Assembly (NCBI GenBank): GCA_032988165.1
Contig: JANTQF010000179.1
Location: 1 to 64,000, forward strand
DNA: 64,000 nt
Direction: 5' to 3'
Source: Emmonsiellopsis sp. PD_33
Taxonomy: Eukaryota > Ascomycota > Eurotiomycetes > Onygenales > Ajellomycetaceae
Shown here piece after piece: positions 1 to 11,934 of this stretch. The translations under genes were made by a program, and so were the position numbers. The notes beneath the pieces are model-generated. The model searched no databases and was not told the origin of the DNA. It saw only the letters and a program-made list of their open reading frames with translations. Every line of letters starts with the position of its first letter. The stretch's first letter is position 1.

Positions 1-243
1 CGGGGTGGGGGGTTCTCAGGTGTGGTCTCCTCCTATTTAAAAAAAGAGGGGTTTTTTTTTTTTTTTTACCTCTTTTTTCCCTTAAAAAAAAAAAAGAGAG
101 TTCTGCCCCCCCTCTTTCTCCCCCCCCCCCCCCCCCCCCCCCCCCTTCCTGCAAACTCAATTCTACAACTACCTACCCACCTACATCGATATCCTCACTC
201 CGACCAGCCCCTAACCCACGCGCACCGCAGAAAGGAACACCCC
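1..243. other. Low-complexity 3' flank of the sugar transporter
   Basis: No gene seen. The stretch holds T and A runs (about 51-67 and 84-95) and an uninterrupted run of 26 C residues at 120-145. It lies just downstream of the leftward transporter stop codon, so part of it is probably 3' untranslated sequence. The length of the C run may be inexact in an assembly. Confidence 0.6.
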
Positions 244-1941
244 TTACGCGGTCTTCTCCACATCACCCGTATCCCTCGTCCGCACCCTGGCAATATCATC
301 AATTCCCACGTGCTTCTCGCGAACCTGCTCGATAAGCACGTCGAGTTTGGAGTCACCAGGCTTCGTGTTCCAGGGCTTGGGGCCGCCGTTGCTGAACATC
401 TCTTCGACTTCTTCGATGGTCTTGCCGCAGGTTTCGGGGTAACTATTTTCCAAGAACATATGTTAGGATTGGGGGTGTGGGTGTGGGATTGTTGAAGGAT
501 GGGAAGAAACGTACGTGAAAAACACCTGTACAGCAGCACCAATGCAAAGCACACCGAAAATGATGAAGAGCTTCCACGTAATATTCGCGAAGCCGGGGGG
601 CACGAAGAGGCCGAGCGCGAAGTTGAAGAGCCAGTTGCCAACGGCAGCGAGACCCTGTTATTTTTTGTTAGTAAATGGATTATATCGATAGGCATTAATA
701 TCTGGTGGGAAGAAACTCACCATTCCAGTGGCTCGTGTCTCCAATGACCAAACCTCCGCCGCATATACCCAGGCAACTGGGGCAAGGGTGAGAGCGTAGA
801 TGATAATAAGCATATATGAGAATGCAATGACGCAGTGTGACTTTGATCCTGTGACGCGGATGAGGACGTTCAGGTTCCCGTCAACTCCACCAGGCACATA
901 CTCGCCAGCAGACAGGATGCCGCCCACGATGAAATGGCACGCGGCCATGCCCAGGGCTCCGTACATGAGCAAGGTACGCCGGCCCAGTCTGTCGATATAG
1001 AAGAACATGATGGTGGTAAATATGATGAAGAGCGCGTATTGCACGCCCGAAGAGATCAGGTTGATGTTTCCGGTCAAACTTGCCATCTGGAATACGTACA
1101 CGACGTAGTAGGTCATGACGTTTGCGCCGGACAGCTGCTGCCAAGCCTGCACAGAGAACCCGGCCATGGTCCGTCGCCACATGCCGTTCTTGAAGAAAAT
1201 CTCCCATCCATTACCCGCCTGGCGTTCGAGGGCGAGAACGGTTGTGATTTCTTCCCATTCGGCCACGACCAAGGGGTCATTGACGTCCCCGCCGGCTTGG
1301 ATATTCGCGAGGGTCTTAATGGCTTCTTCCGAGCGGTCGACTTTTGCCAACCAACGCGGCGATTCTGGGAGGAAGGGAAGGCCGGCCATTAGGAAGACGC
1401 AGGGGATGAATTGGATGCCCCACGCAGTCCGGAAGGAGGCTGGGCCAGCAATAAATGAGCAGCCGTAGCCGATAAAGTACATGAATAGAATACCCCATTC
1501 GATTGCGAGTTGCTGAATGACGATGATTGAACCACGCTTTTCCTTCTTGGCGATTTCAGCGAGATAGACGGGGACTTGGGACGAGGTGATGCCAACGGTA
1601 ACACCGTTCAGGACGCGGCCGGCGATGAGCATACCAGAGCTAGTAACGGCGGCCTGGATCGCGGTTCCTACTAGCCACCATATACAGGCAAACATGATCG
1701 AATTCTTTCTACCCCATTTGTTGGAGATTGGGCCGGCAATTATCGACCCAACAACTGAGCCTGCTGCGAGCGCAGAGCCAATTGCGCCCTGCTCGATACC
1801 GTGGGGGTTGTTGAAGTAATCGATATACTGATCGGTGATGATGAGGGCGGACATGGAAGAGATGTCGAAGCCGAAAAGCATGCCTCCGACCGTGGCGATG
1901 AGGGCCACGAAGTACGTGTTGTAGATCTTTGGGAACTTCAT
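244..1941 (-). CDS. MFS monosaccharide (hexose) transporter
   Basis: Predicted plasma-membrane sugar:proton symporter of the major facilitator superfamily (fungal hexose transporter type). Three exons, complement(join(244..442, 515..654, 721..1941)), give 519 residues, a normal length for the family. Introns have GTGAGT/CAG and GTACGT/TAG ends, and the second restores the family C-terminal motif YPETCGKTIEEVEEMF. Other visible motifs are GGMLFGFDISS in the first membrane segment, NKWGRKNS and DRLGRRT in the two cytoplasmic loops, FLPESPRWL before the central loop, and QQLSGANVMTYY in segment 7, a region that helps bind sugar in this family. About 12 hydrophobic segments can be traced. The ATG at 1941 starts a typical short cytoplasmic N-terminus. 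A TATA-like element lies about 205 bp upstream. Substrate is inferred; glucose or another hexose is most likely, but pentose transport cannot be excluded. Confidence 0.93.
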
Positions 1942-2144
1942 CGTGGCTGCTTGCTATCCTGTTTCGACCTTGAGGAGTGGTTTTGGTGGGTACCACAAGG
2001 CAGGATGTACATCCAAGTCGAGCTCCCTATGCCAGTAATAAGTATTGCTGGCGGACAGTTGCCAATCTATATGTGCCTCTGTGGGAGGCGTCGAGGCAAA
2101 CAAACAGCTGTGAGCCTTGGAAACATCGGGGATAAGTCCGTCAA

Positions 2145-2153
2145 TTTATATAA
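2145..2153 (-). promoter_or_regulatory. TATA-like element upstream of the sugar transporter
   Basis: On the minus strand this reads TTATATAAA, about 205 bp upstream of the transporter ATG. It is the only clear TATA-like word near that gene. A CCCCGG hexamer at 2220-2225 fits the reverse complement of the CreA/Mig1 consensus SYGGRG, consistent with glucose control of a sugar transporter, but a six-base match is weak evidence. Confidence 0.4.
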
Positions 2154-4223
2154 GTCGTAGCAAGGAATAACCGCCCCAATTTGGGACGACCCTGGAAAAT
2201 TCCCTGGAATTGTCTCTGCCCCCGGTTTCCCCGAAGCATCGTCGAATAATAAGCTAGTAAAACCACAAGCCAAGACCGTCGAAGACAAGCATCGGCAAGC
2301 TCAGCGATGCTCACTGTGAATAGAAAGTTCGAAACCCGCCGTCGAAGCTCGCTAGGGCAAGGAGCTAGGTGCCGAAATAGGACTAAGTAGTGGATGATCC
2401 GCATTAGTGGGCATGCATTCCCCTCACGTTTGCACGAATAAAGAAGAGTGTTGCACAGAGAATCTCTGGAATCATCAATATAGCCTAATTCGATGGGACG
2501 CGGCCAAGGGCAATTCTCCGGGTGGTGTCACTCATGTGCCGATGGTGGATCCCGAAAGGATCTGTCTGAATGCAAGTTTTTCCGCTGCGAGGGAATTGGG
2601 GTGTATAGACGCAGCTTGTATGGGTGCAGTAGAGACCAATACGGCCGCAGTTTCATTCCTCGGGCTCGTATCCGGGTTGGATTTTGTCAAATATGGGGAT
2701 GTATTTTCACATCTGGGAGGAAAGTTTGACTTCATACCCCGTGGAGAATCAGGCATGGCGTAGTTTCCTGGGGTGAGCCGAGTTTTGGGAGCTAATGTTT
2801 GGTGTGGGGACCTCGACGGCGGTCGACCCGGGGGTCGTGGAGGAATGTTTTCATGAACTAGAAGCGTCACGGGCGGAGAAATAAATCCCGTGTCACTTCC
2901 ACTTGCGCAGGAACCTGCGATTAAGCTGAAGGGGAATAAATGTCGGGGATATGTCGGTTTGCAATAGAAGACAATAAGCGGCTTCGATTGGCATGGTTAC
3001 TAGTAATCTTAGCATGGTCATCTCTCCCTGTGAAACAAACCGCCGTTAAAAACGGAGATCGGGGAATATCCAGTAGGGTGTGATGTTTGATCCATGATGG
3101 GACAGCTTCGGGATGATATAAATGCTGTGGAGTATGCAGTCCCTCGTGGCGCTGTCTAGCTGTCCTATCCTTGATTTGCCTCTGACAGCCATCATGGAAG
3201 GCCATTCAAATCGGCTGGAACTGCAGCCATTTGATTCATCGTGGCCCATGCCTGCAGCAACTTTGCACCCGAAGCCCATGATCGAGTGGTCCACGTTGGC
3301 TGCAGGCGGGGGTGCTGGTTTTATCCGGGATTATCGAAGTTGCAGCGGAGAGTGACATTCCTCCGCTTTAAACTTGCCAATGACGAGCTAAAGAGCCATC
3401 CCTTTGGTTCGGGGCCCTTTTCTATGTCTTGGCTTGGTGGACTTCCCGCTCGCTGGATACCAACCCGAGGTCGAATGGGTGATAGGAGGTTGGAGTTGAC
3501 GCCGGCCGCTCGCCCGGAAGAAAATAGGGCGTTTTATCATGTGATTTTACGAAGCCCTACATAGCCTCTAGGTATTCCACTTGTAGTTCAGGAACTTGTT
3601 GGAAACTCCGATTAAGAATTGAATTTACGAGAATACGGGTTTTAATAAATGCTTGTGTTCCGACTAGAGCGGCTCATAGATTTAATTCGTAGATCCGCCA
3701 ACCGAGGCTGCATTTTGATGCCAGTAGCGTTGCCGCATGGATATATCCACCACTCATTTTTAGGCTCTTTGTGATAGTTAGATCCGGCAGTGGTTGCTGA
3801 CGCAGATTGCCGGGCTAGAAATCTCAGGTGGTCTTTGAAGGCCGTTGAATATCCAGAATTAATAGGGGCCGCATGGGGGATGAAGAATTTCAGTTCCTCG
3901 TATAACCAGGGGAAAGGTGGGGCGCTGGGGCTCGGTTTTATGCCGGAGTGCATCAGCATATGTGGCTATTTTGCATTGCAGAGGATTATTTAAATATGAA
4001 CATGGAGAGATCCTTACCCCCTGGTTTTACACCTCATCACTTGGCATCTAATATTCACTGTCAACAGGAAGACCTGAATATATTTCATCAATGCAAACCT
4101 CTCGGGGATTGAGCCCTCAAGTCTCTAAAAGATTAAGTAACCGATGGCATACATCACGTATCTAATTATAGTATCACGGTCTGGCTATCATAGTCCCCGA
4201 CCGGTATATAGAGCCGAGCAAAC

Positions 4224-4268
4224 GAAGAAGAAGAAGAAGAAGAAGAAGAAGAAGAAGAAGAAGAAGAA
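4224..4268 (+). repeat. (GAA)15 microsatellite
   Basis: Fifteen uninterrupted GAA units in a non-coding stretch. Perfect triplet repeats of this length usually vary in copy number between strains. Confidence 0.95.
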
Positions 4269-6413
4269 TATCCTCTTTCACTTCTATATACCTTGAGCAC
4301 ACCTTCAATCCTCTGAATAGAAGTCTAGATAGCTGCATCCAGCCATAGTGGTGCCATGTGCCGTCGCGGAGCGGCCTTAATTTGAACAATAATCCGATGT
4401 TGATTTCGTTTAGTTAGTATCTCCTGCAATGGCACAGAGCTTTTCACGAACAAGGTTGTAAAGAAACCTGGGCCCTCAGATACCTTAAAGAGAAGATACA
4501 GTAGCCCTAGGGATGGAGAATAGAGCTATGAAGCCCATCTCATGCGGCTGGAGCTAGTATTTCTGCTTGGCCAAGTCCCTGGCGGTAGTCTAGGCAGTAT
4601 AATAGCAAATTTTGATATCAAGATGCTTTGGTTAGTAGTTTGGACCAAAAAATTGCATACGCGGCTATGATACTGAAGATGACGCGGACGATTGAGTACT
4701 TCAAAGTGGCATATGCAAATGGTTCAATATCTGAGATATCTGTTTTGACCATCCTATGACTGAAGTGAAGCCACGACGGCAAGCTTCTCAGTTTTGTGTC
4801 GGAGACTCGGAGTCTCAGAGACGTTCTGAATTGGTAACCTGGGTTGAGGAGGCCAGGATGATAGTCTAAGTTCTGTGGCCTGAGACAGCAATGATTTGCG
4901 ATTTGCGAGTGGACCAGATCACTTATTGAACTGCCCGATATGTGCTGTTTTTGATAGCCAAGATTCCATAATGTCGGATCCCCAGGATTTCAGCTTTGAA
5001 AACCTATGCTAGTTGACTGTTAAGAAAATTCGGGAGCCGCATAACATTCTCTTTTTATAGTGCTCGTTGCTGATCTTTGGTTTGAGCCTTTTAACGAGTG
5101 CCATTAATCTCTTTTGGTGGTATAGCCAACTTCGGGGTCGGTGATGGCGTCTCTTAGTTTCTTTCCTGGGGGGGATAATCAGGATGCGACCCCCTTTCAG
5201 CCCTGTCATTTATTAACAAGGAAGACCAGTTCAATGTTTGTTAGGTTCTCACGTACTTTACGCAATGTGCCGGTGAGTTTGTTGCCGGAAAAAAAAGGGG
5301 GGGGGCAAGGTTAACCCTGTCTCTCAAAACCGAACAATCAAAGAATATATTCATCAGGTGCATTATTAGAGCTCGCCTCCCCCAAATTTGAATATTTGCT
5401 GGCGCTTGTAACCGAAGATGACGACGATGCTGTCCACAGCCGTGGAATGTCGATATCGTCACTCTAAATGTGCTAAGCCCGACTAGGATATCTGCAACGT
5501 CCAACGTTCAACCTCGCGGCACTGTCCGTCTCAACCATCCAACTGCCTCATTTCTTGGTGCTTCCAGGACGGCTCTACGCGTTTTGGAAATGCCAAAGTG
5601 CAGAAGATTGGCCCCCTGTCCACTCATCGCATTTCCATCCTTCTCCTCTTTCGGCTGGACCCCTTTTGGCGCTGGCGTTAGCTGGTTCAGTTTGGGCTGT
5701 CATGCTTGATTTGACAGCCGTGCTTATTTTCCCCATCCGCAAGTGGTGTATCAGCTTGCTCAAATATGCCTAGCTGAAGTTACTAGGCACGAATTTGGAA
5801 GGAGATGAATCTCAAGACGGGAAAGGCTATACCCAATCTTGCCATCGTGGAAAACTCGTTCGCCATCAATCCCTATCCTCTTCTATACCCGCCAAGCCAT
5901 CATGTTCAAGGGCAAAGCCGCATCTATGTATCAGACCGGCTCCTATCGAAACCAATTTGGGTTTGGCTGGCATATTCTCCGTCATCTATATGCACACTTT
6001 ACGTGTACCCCTTGACACTGCGGGTTCATATTGCAGATTTTCTTGGTTCGCATCATGCTCCCTAGAATTGCATAAAGAGGTGTCCGTCGCTCCTCCGACA
6101 TGATGTTTATTTCTGTTTTCAGAGCTATTCATTCATTTTTCGACGGGGCTTCTTCAGAGTTTATATCCATTCTCTCATTTACGTTCTTGAACATACTCTT
6201 TATTCCATCTTCACTCATTGAATTGGCTGTCCAGTCGTTCATTGACTTGGAAACTAGATTACGCCATCTGGGATCCTTTTTACCTTGACCAAGTCGGCAG
6301 CAAGCTCTGTCCGGTCCTTTTGAACATTTTCCAACTTTCGCCGGGCTGGTCTCGTCCTTCCTTTAATATTCTACCTCGCCTACCCAGAATATAATCCCGA
6401 GCATCAAGTCAAA

Positions 6414-7770
6414 ATGAAGAGCGGACAGCTTCTCCAGGCCTTGTCCTTGGCTACTTTGGCCTACGCCAGGCCATTTCCCAGTAGCAAACTCTCATCCCGA
6501 CTCCGAGCCCGCGAAGTTCCACAGGAGTTGTCGCATTTCAGGGTTCTGACCGCTGTCCAAGAACTTCTTCAACTGGACAATCCTGACGAGATTGTCGATC
6601 CTGTTTTCGGGCTTCTGGGTAATGCTGTATGCGCCCCGTCCCCAAATTATACTGCAGCGTCAATTTTCTGAATTCTGGATACTCTTCCACTCAGTTAGAG
6701 AAATGGGCAGAAGTAAAAATGACTAACGGATCACTAGGCTGCAGCTGATGGAGCCGGGTTGATTGAAGACCTTGACTGTCTCCAACAAGCCACTGCGGAT
6801 CAGGCCTTCACCAATGCCAAGGCTGCTGGCGATATCGACGGCATGACCAATGCGCTTATTTTCCGTGCGCTGGAACGCAACACGGGAAGCGTTGGTCTCG
6901 CTAGCGAGCTCTGTACAAGCGTCGAGGCCGTCAATCCCGAAATCGCCGCTCTTACACAGCACCAGGATCCGGCTTCCGAGGGCGCAGCTGAGTTGAACAA
7001 GCAAATTGCGCTAGACCTCGCGGTCCAAATTGCATCTATCGGTGGCGACCCACTACTCGCAATTGACAGTGGTACATTCGAGCCTGGCGATGTCAATGAT
7101 CCCACTGGAGCTGGAAATACCTGTTAGTCCTGCACTAATTCAACGTCTACAACTTTTGGATACAAGATCACTGACATTTTTTATTTTTTTAGGCGATGTC
7201 GAAGGCGACGAAGAGGGCTGTATATTTAGCCAGAACCTCCTCGTCCCCGACGTCACTGAAGAGGAAATCAATGCGGCCATAGCTGAAGCTGGTTTTGATG
7301 CGGGGGCGGCTGCTGATGCCTGTGCAGCCGTCGTTGCTGATGATGCCGCTGCCGCGGCAAACGCCACCGCAGGTGTAGCAGCTGCAACCGCAACCGCAGC
7401 CGCAGCATCAGCAGCCGTTGAAACCGCCGCTGCAGTGGCCGGTGGCTCATCGTCCTCTGTCTCTGGCGCCGACTTCCTGAACCTTGACATGGGTAGCTGC
7501 AACGGCGCCTCGCCCCTGATCCTGTTCGACATCGGCTTTGACGGCCGGAACGAAGCCTCCTTCCTGCCCGCGGATCTTGGCTTCTTCAATCACGGCTCCG
7601 CCGTCGGTGTCGATATCATCACCCAGTTCATCTGCGACCAGCTCAGCAACTCATGCGGGGCCAGTCAGGGGGTGCTCGAAGCCTGTGCCCTTGGTCAGGT
7701 GCTTGCGGCCGCTGCTAATGGGGCTGCTGCGGCTGACGCGTTCAACTCTGCGTTTTTGAGTTTGCTGTAG
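6414..7770 (+). CDS. Secreted alanine-rich protein of unknown function
   Basis: Three exons, join(6414..6626, 6738..7122, 7193..7770), give 391 residues. Introns have GTATGC/TAG ends with CTAAC at 6723-6727, and GTTAGT/TAG after a T-rich tract. The protein starts with a classical signal peptide (MKSGQLLQALSLATLAYA, likely cut near residue 18), followed by a basic stretch that could be a propeptide. No later membrane segment or clear GPI signal is seen. The middle third is an Ala-rich low-complexity linker (roughly 7295-7440). It is followed by a more ordered C-terminal block with several Cys residues, including the words SGADFLNLDMGSCN, DIGFDGRNEASF and ITQFICDQLSNSCGA. I half-recognise this arrangement from uncharacterised secreted or cell-wall proteins of Ascomycota but cannot name a family. 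Extracellular or wall location is inferred from the signal peptide; function is unknown. Confidence 0.82.
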
Positions 7771-8590
7771 TTGTGACCAGGCTGTCGCTTGAAGGTTGGA
7801 CAAAGTTGAAGGGGAGGGATGGAGGGAGGTGCATGGGATGATGAGGGGAGGATATACCAATAGCCGCTGCATACATTGTGATGTATGTATGTACAGGACA
7901 AAGTTTCGGAGTTTGAGCAGCGCTGAACCGGGCGTAATAAGTTTTTTTATTTCTAAGAATGGAATCGTGCTTGCTGATGGAAATTTTTTCTTTCTTTCTT
8001 TTTTATATCTTTTGTCTCCCATTTCCTTCCTCCTTTTCACTGGTTAACCTTTGCTTTAACCTTTTGATCTTGTCATTTCAACTTTTAGTTCATCTCTTCA
8101 ATCCCCCTTTTGCCCGCTAACTACTGCAATATAGTGTTATGTATGGAGTACCTAGGTAGTGATTTTAGGAACCCCCCTCGATCACACTTTTTATTTTCCC
8201 TCCCAAGTCCGTCCATCCCCTATCCCTTTTCACTATCCAATAGCTTTAGATATAAAGATTCTCCCACCCCTTTACCCTCTTCAAAATTTACTGTTCAAGA
8301 TTTCCTGCATCCTTCCGCATGCAGGGTCGTTAACATCTTGTCATGATATGTTAACATGACGCAGAATGATATTAGCTATCGAATCTAAGCATGTCTAATG
8401 AACGAATATTTTTACTAGTGAAACATGATATCTGAGGCGTAATAATATTCGGTGCAGTGGATGAAATATTCTCAATTCGTTCTCTAGGAGGAGGATAAAC
8501 TATTCAATAATGTCTGCAACTAGGGCCTCCAACCAATTAACCACCATCATCCTATCCGTGGGTCATCTACCAAAACGCTCTGCAAATAGT
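7771..8590. other. Gap between convergent genes
   Basis: The 3' flank of the secreted-protein gene is T-rich (about 7988-8010). No open frame with a recognisable motif is present, and no repeat was noticed. Confidence 0.5.
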
Positions 8591-9088
8591 TTAGACCGTC
8601 TCCCTAGACTTCCGCGGGCCCCTAAATCTACGCTTTATAGTCCATGACCAACGGCCCCCTTCACCATCACATGATCCCAACGAAACTTCCCCTGAAGGAG
8701 AAGTGACCAATATCAAAATGCCAGCCCTGAACACCGGCTCAAAAGGCAAATCAGGAAATCCACCATTGCTCTTGCTTCTGGCCAAGCTCACCTCGTTCGG
8801 AGAGTTGGTTGTTGATGACGCGTCGTTATCTGATTTAACCCTCTTCTTGGCCGGTTCGTCGGCTATGGAGACGCATCTGCTGAACTCTTCGTTGAAGGTT
8901 GATTCGGATCCCGATGCAGCAACATCATCAGCGGCTTTCTTGCTTCTGGAGCACTGAAGTCTGCGGTAGTGCAGGAGACTCATTCTTCTTCGTAGTCTGG
9001 ACTGGTTGGATGCTGATAATTTAGCTAGTTCGGGGGCCTTGGGCAATTGTTTGGCAGAGTCGGGCACTGCAGGTGTTGATACGTCCAT
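8591..9088 (-). CDS. Doubtful small hypothetical protein
   Basis: An uninterrupted frame of 165 codons from the first ATG at 9088. The open frame extends about 25 codons further upstream without an ATG, so a missing 5' exon is possible. The protein is hydrophilic, Ser-rich and basic: an Arg-rich patch near residues 31-35 (RLRRRMSLLHYRR), then KKAADD and a basic KKRVK word, which could be nuclear-localisation-like. I do not recognise a domain. The last 20 or so residues are low-quality, and the true end may lie past an unseen intron. It may be a real lineage-specific gene or a chance frame. Confidence 0.35.
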   Translation of the reverse strand: MDVSTPAVPDSAKQLPKAPELAKLSASNQSRLRRRMSLLHYRRLQCSRSKKAADDVAASGSESTFNEEFSRCVSIADEPAKKRVKSDNDASSTTNSPNEVSLARSKSNGGFPDLPFEPVFRAGILILVTSPSGEVSLGSCDGEGGRWSWTIKRRFRGPRKSRETV

Positions 9089-10243
9089 TTTGGCGACCGT
9101 CGAAAGCTGGGAGAAACCAGAGGGGACGGCCAGGCAGCGACTGGCAAGAATACTGCGTTCCAAAGGATGAACTTAAGTGTAAGTTTTATTGTCTCGAAAA
9201 CAATGGCGCTATTGGATAGCGGATAGTGAATGATATCCTATTTCGAAGCAGGTAGACCGAAATTTTGCGATAGATTCAACCTGGCAAGCGATGTCGTGTA
9301 ATATTCTGTGGGAGAATTCGAACCTAATCACAGCCCTCCCGAGTATCAACGCAGTAGCTGCTAGCCAAGTGAACTCCGGTTACCCGGATTAGCGAGTAGA
9401 AAGAGTGAAAAGAACGCGGCGAAGTGGTGGCGGGTATTGAAGTATTGACCCTAGTGGTACGCCCCATCTCAAACATCATTAGCATCGTTTCAACAAGGTA
9501 GAGAGTTCCTAAGGTACAGGTGTTTAGGATATATGCCAAAAATCCCAAGGGCTATATAGTCATGGAAATAAAACTGCTATTAATTCTTCGTCTGATCCAT
9601 GTTGCTTACCAAATGCGTACCTCGCATTCCGATCCCAACGGACAGGTAGAATAGAACAACCTCCTCAACCTTAGGGGCAAGAGAAGAAGAAGCGAGGTAG
9701 ATAACCAATGATAAGTCCTGAGAGTCAACGTCGAGAGGGTTATTCCGGAATGACGTTGATATCTGGTTCATTTCGAGCAAAACATTCAGACGTATGCGAT
9801 CCTACAAAAAGGCAGGAAGTTGCAGATTTGGGATACAGAAGGAGATTCCCACATGTTGAATGGCAGGAAAAAGTAAGCTTGGAAGGATCGAAGTAGATAG
9901 GCGACTGAAAAAACGGCAGTTCCACATGGGATCTTGTATATCGTTCTCGATCCTCCTCGCCTGCCTTCATCTTTTAGTTAATGATAGGGTATTTCCTAGG
10001 CGGTTGCTGGGAAAAGTAACAAGAAGAGAAATAATGGTACATGAAAGGACAGCACCCTTCTTTGCTGCAGACATCGCTGGCATATTTGCAGATCAGTCCG
10101 TCATCGTAAAAAAGATTTCAAGGAACCAAAGTGGTGCTTCATGATATTTCCAGGTCACCAATATGTATTGACCGAACGATAAATGTTGTAAGACGTTCCC
10201 GGATAAACCAGGACACCCAATACATGCTTTCGATCCCTTCTAC
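9089..10243. other. Gap without a supported gene
   Basis: Short open frames on both strands show no motif or splice extension that I could support. The right end is the 3' flank of the Cwf19-like gene. Confidence 0.5.
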
Positions 10244-11934
10244 CTATTCCTCCAACGAAAAGTCGAATTTTTCAAAAATTTTCTTGAAAGTCTCTGCATC
10301 AGCCGTTTCATCTTCCTGCGATTGTGGATTGTCTCTCCAATCCATCCTCTTCTCGAGCTGAAGAAGTTTAGCCATCACTCGCCTGCCAAACTGGAGGTCG
10401 AATCTAAAATCTGGCGATAAGGGAAGGACCAAAGTAGTTTCCGACCTGGATGTCTCGTTCTTTGGAGTCTGCGACGGCGCCCAAATCATCACCCGAAAAT
10501 AATCCCCTCTTTCCACCGTGTTGTTTTGCACCTTCTCAAACTTTGGATAGCTAAGATTTTCGGCTTCGACCTTAAAAGCCGCTTCTACCAATCCCCGAGT
10601 CACCATATCCGATTGCACAGGCAGGAATTGCCAGTGTATGTGTATACCGTTTCCACGGCTAACTTCCCAAGTAACAGCGCCTAGCTCCCCATTAGATTTC
10701 TCAGACACCATCGCATGCAGAGCTGATCGATATTTTTGCATCTCTTTTATCGTTGCAGACTGCGACTGGGCATCTGTGATTGCGTCGAAGGTCGGTGCGT
10801 GAGTTAAGGGTATAATCAAGATATGCCCGGGGCATCCTAGGGTAGGGAACGTCGTAGAGGTAGGCAGAGGACCTTTTGCAGTTGTGAGATAGCAATCAGT
10901 GCCTATGGAAGTGATAAGATGGGTAGCAATATTTGGATTCGATAAACAAAAAAAGCACTCGTCAGGCCCTGGTGGAGGTCTTCGAACACGCTTGCTCGGC
11001 CGTTGATAGTCATCGCCTTGAGCGAAGCGACTGAAGGTTTCCTGCTGGCCCCCAAGAGCATGCCGCTTTTTGGAGGGGAATGGGAGCGGCGACGCAGTAG
11101 CACCAGCAGGAATAGACGTTGCGGGAGGAGCTTTTGGATCCAAGCTAAACGCATAGAGCCATTTCTGATTAGAGGAGTTTCCGAACGGAGCTAGGTTGAT
11201 GAATCTGGTAATGGGTTTGACGTCGGGAGCATCTTCCGTAGGGAGATGAAAGAACGGCTCACGTTCGTAAAAGAAAGTTGTGTTCGAGGAAAAATGATAC
11301 CGAGGTTTCAAAGTCGAACAAAGGTCTGCAATGCACTGGGTACCTTCGGGCACTTTTGAGCCATCAGGCAGCGAAACGTTTGATCCGTTATGAATGGATT
11401 TCGGCCATTGATTCGTTATTAGAATATCGGCGCTATGAGCTCCAAATAACGATCTAGCATCGTTTTCCGTATACCTAGGCAGGTATTTTTCGTTCCCACC
11501 GGGGGCAGGAGTAGCAGCGGTCTCCAGGTTGCCGCCCAATGCCACAATCCTGACGCCTTCCGATGTTTTAAGTGTACCACGCCGACCAAGAAAGAAAAGA
11601 TTTGGACACACTTCATCATCAGATTCGATTTTCTCGATGATCCGTGGTGGGATTGGATGGTTGCCAACAGTAAAATAAGTGGGTAATGGAACGGCGATAG
11701 CTCCTTTCAGCAATGCCGTAATTTCGTTCAGTTCTTTCTCATCTGATCCATCGCCAAAGAGATCACCGGTGATAATGGCGAATGCGAAGTTCTGCTTGGC
11801 CTGGAGTTTTGCTAATTTGGTGAACACCTCCTTGATCGAGCAGTTCACGCTCCCAACAACAATTCTAAATTCTGTAAGTAAAATTGGCTTGGAAAAGAAA
11901 TGGAATAGGGCGTTCCTTACATCTTAGAAGCCAT
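10244..11934 (-). CDS. Cwf19-like protein (CWF19L1 / Drn1 type)
   Basis: Homologues work in pre-mRNA splicing and intron turnover; yeast Drn1 modulates the lariat debranching enzyme Dbr1. Two exons, complement(join(10244..11864, 11921..11934)), encode 544 residues. The first exon holds only 14 coding bases and joins through a GTAAGG/TAG intron to give MASKIIVVGSVNCSIKEVF, the expected start. Nearer in-frame ATGs would lose the conserved VVGSVN. Residues 1-250 form the metallophosphoesterase-like fold, with ITGDLFGDGS and YFTVGNH. After a Lys/Arg-rich linker (PSKRVRRPPPGPDECFFC) comes the HIT-like CwfJ C-terminal domain 1 with GHILIIPLTHAPT, and then the CwfJ C-terminal domain 2 with the words NGIHIHWQF and DYFRV. 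Length agrees with the roughly 500-540 residues of the family. It diverges from UTP20 across a 243-bp promoter. It is not Cwf19 itself, which lacks the N-terminal phosphoesterase region. Confidence 0.92.

Larger units (their letters stand above)
1942..6413. other. 4.5-kb gap without a convincing gene
   Basis: Only short open frames occur, none with a recognisable motif or plausible spliced extension. The first few hundred bases are the transporter promoter, and the last few hundred, with a pyrimidine-rich stretch before the ATG, are the promoter and 5' leader of the secreted-protein gene at 6414. The middle (about 3.5-5.3 kb) is AT-rich and includes a GAA microsatellite. I could not match it to a transposon family and saw no terminal repeats. 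Confidence 0.5.

Noticed and set aside
934..1392. Plus-strand frames inside the transporter
   Set aside because: Antisense shadows of a well-supported MFS coding sequence.
7140..7589. 149-codon minus-strand frame
   Set aside because: Mirror of the Ala-rich coding sequence of the secreted protein (GCN codons read as Ala/Ser-rich on the other strand).
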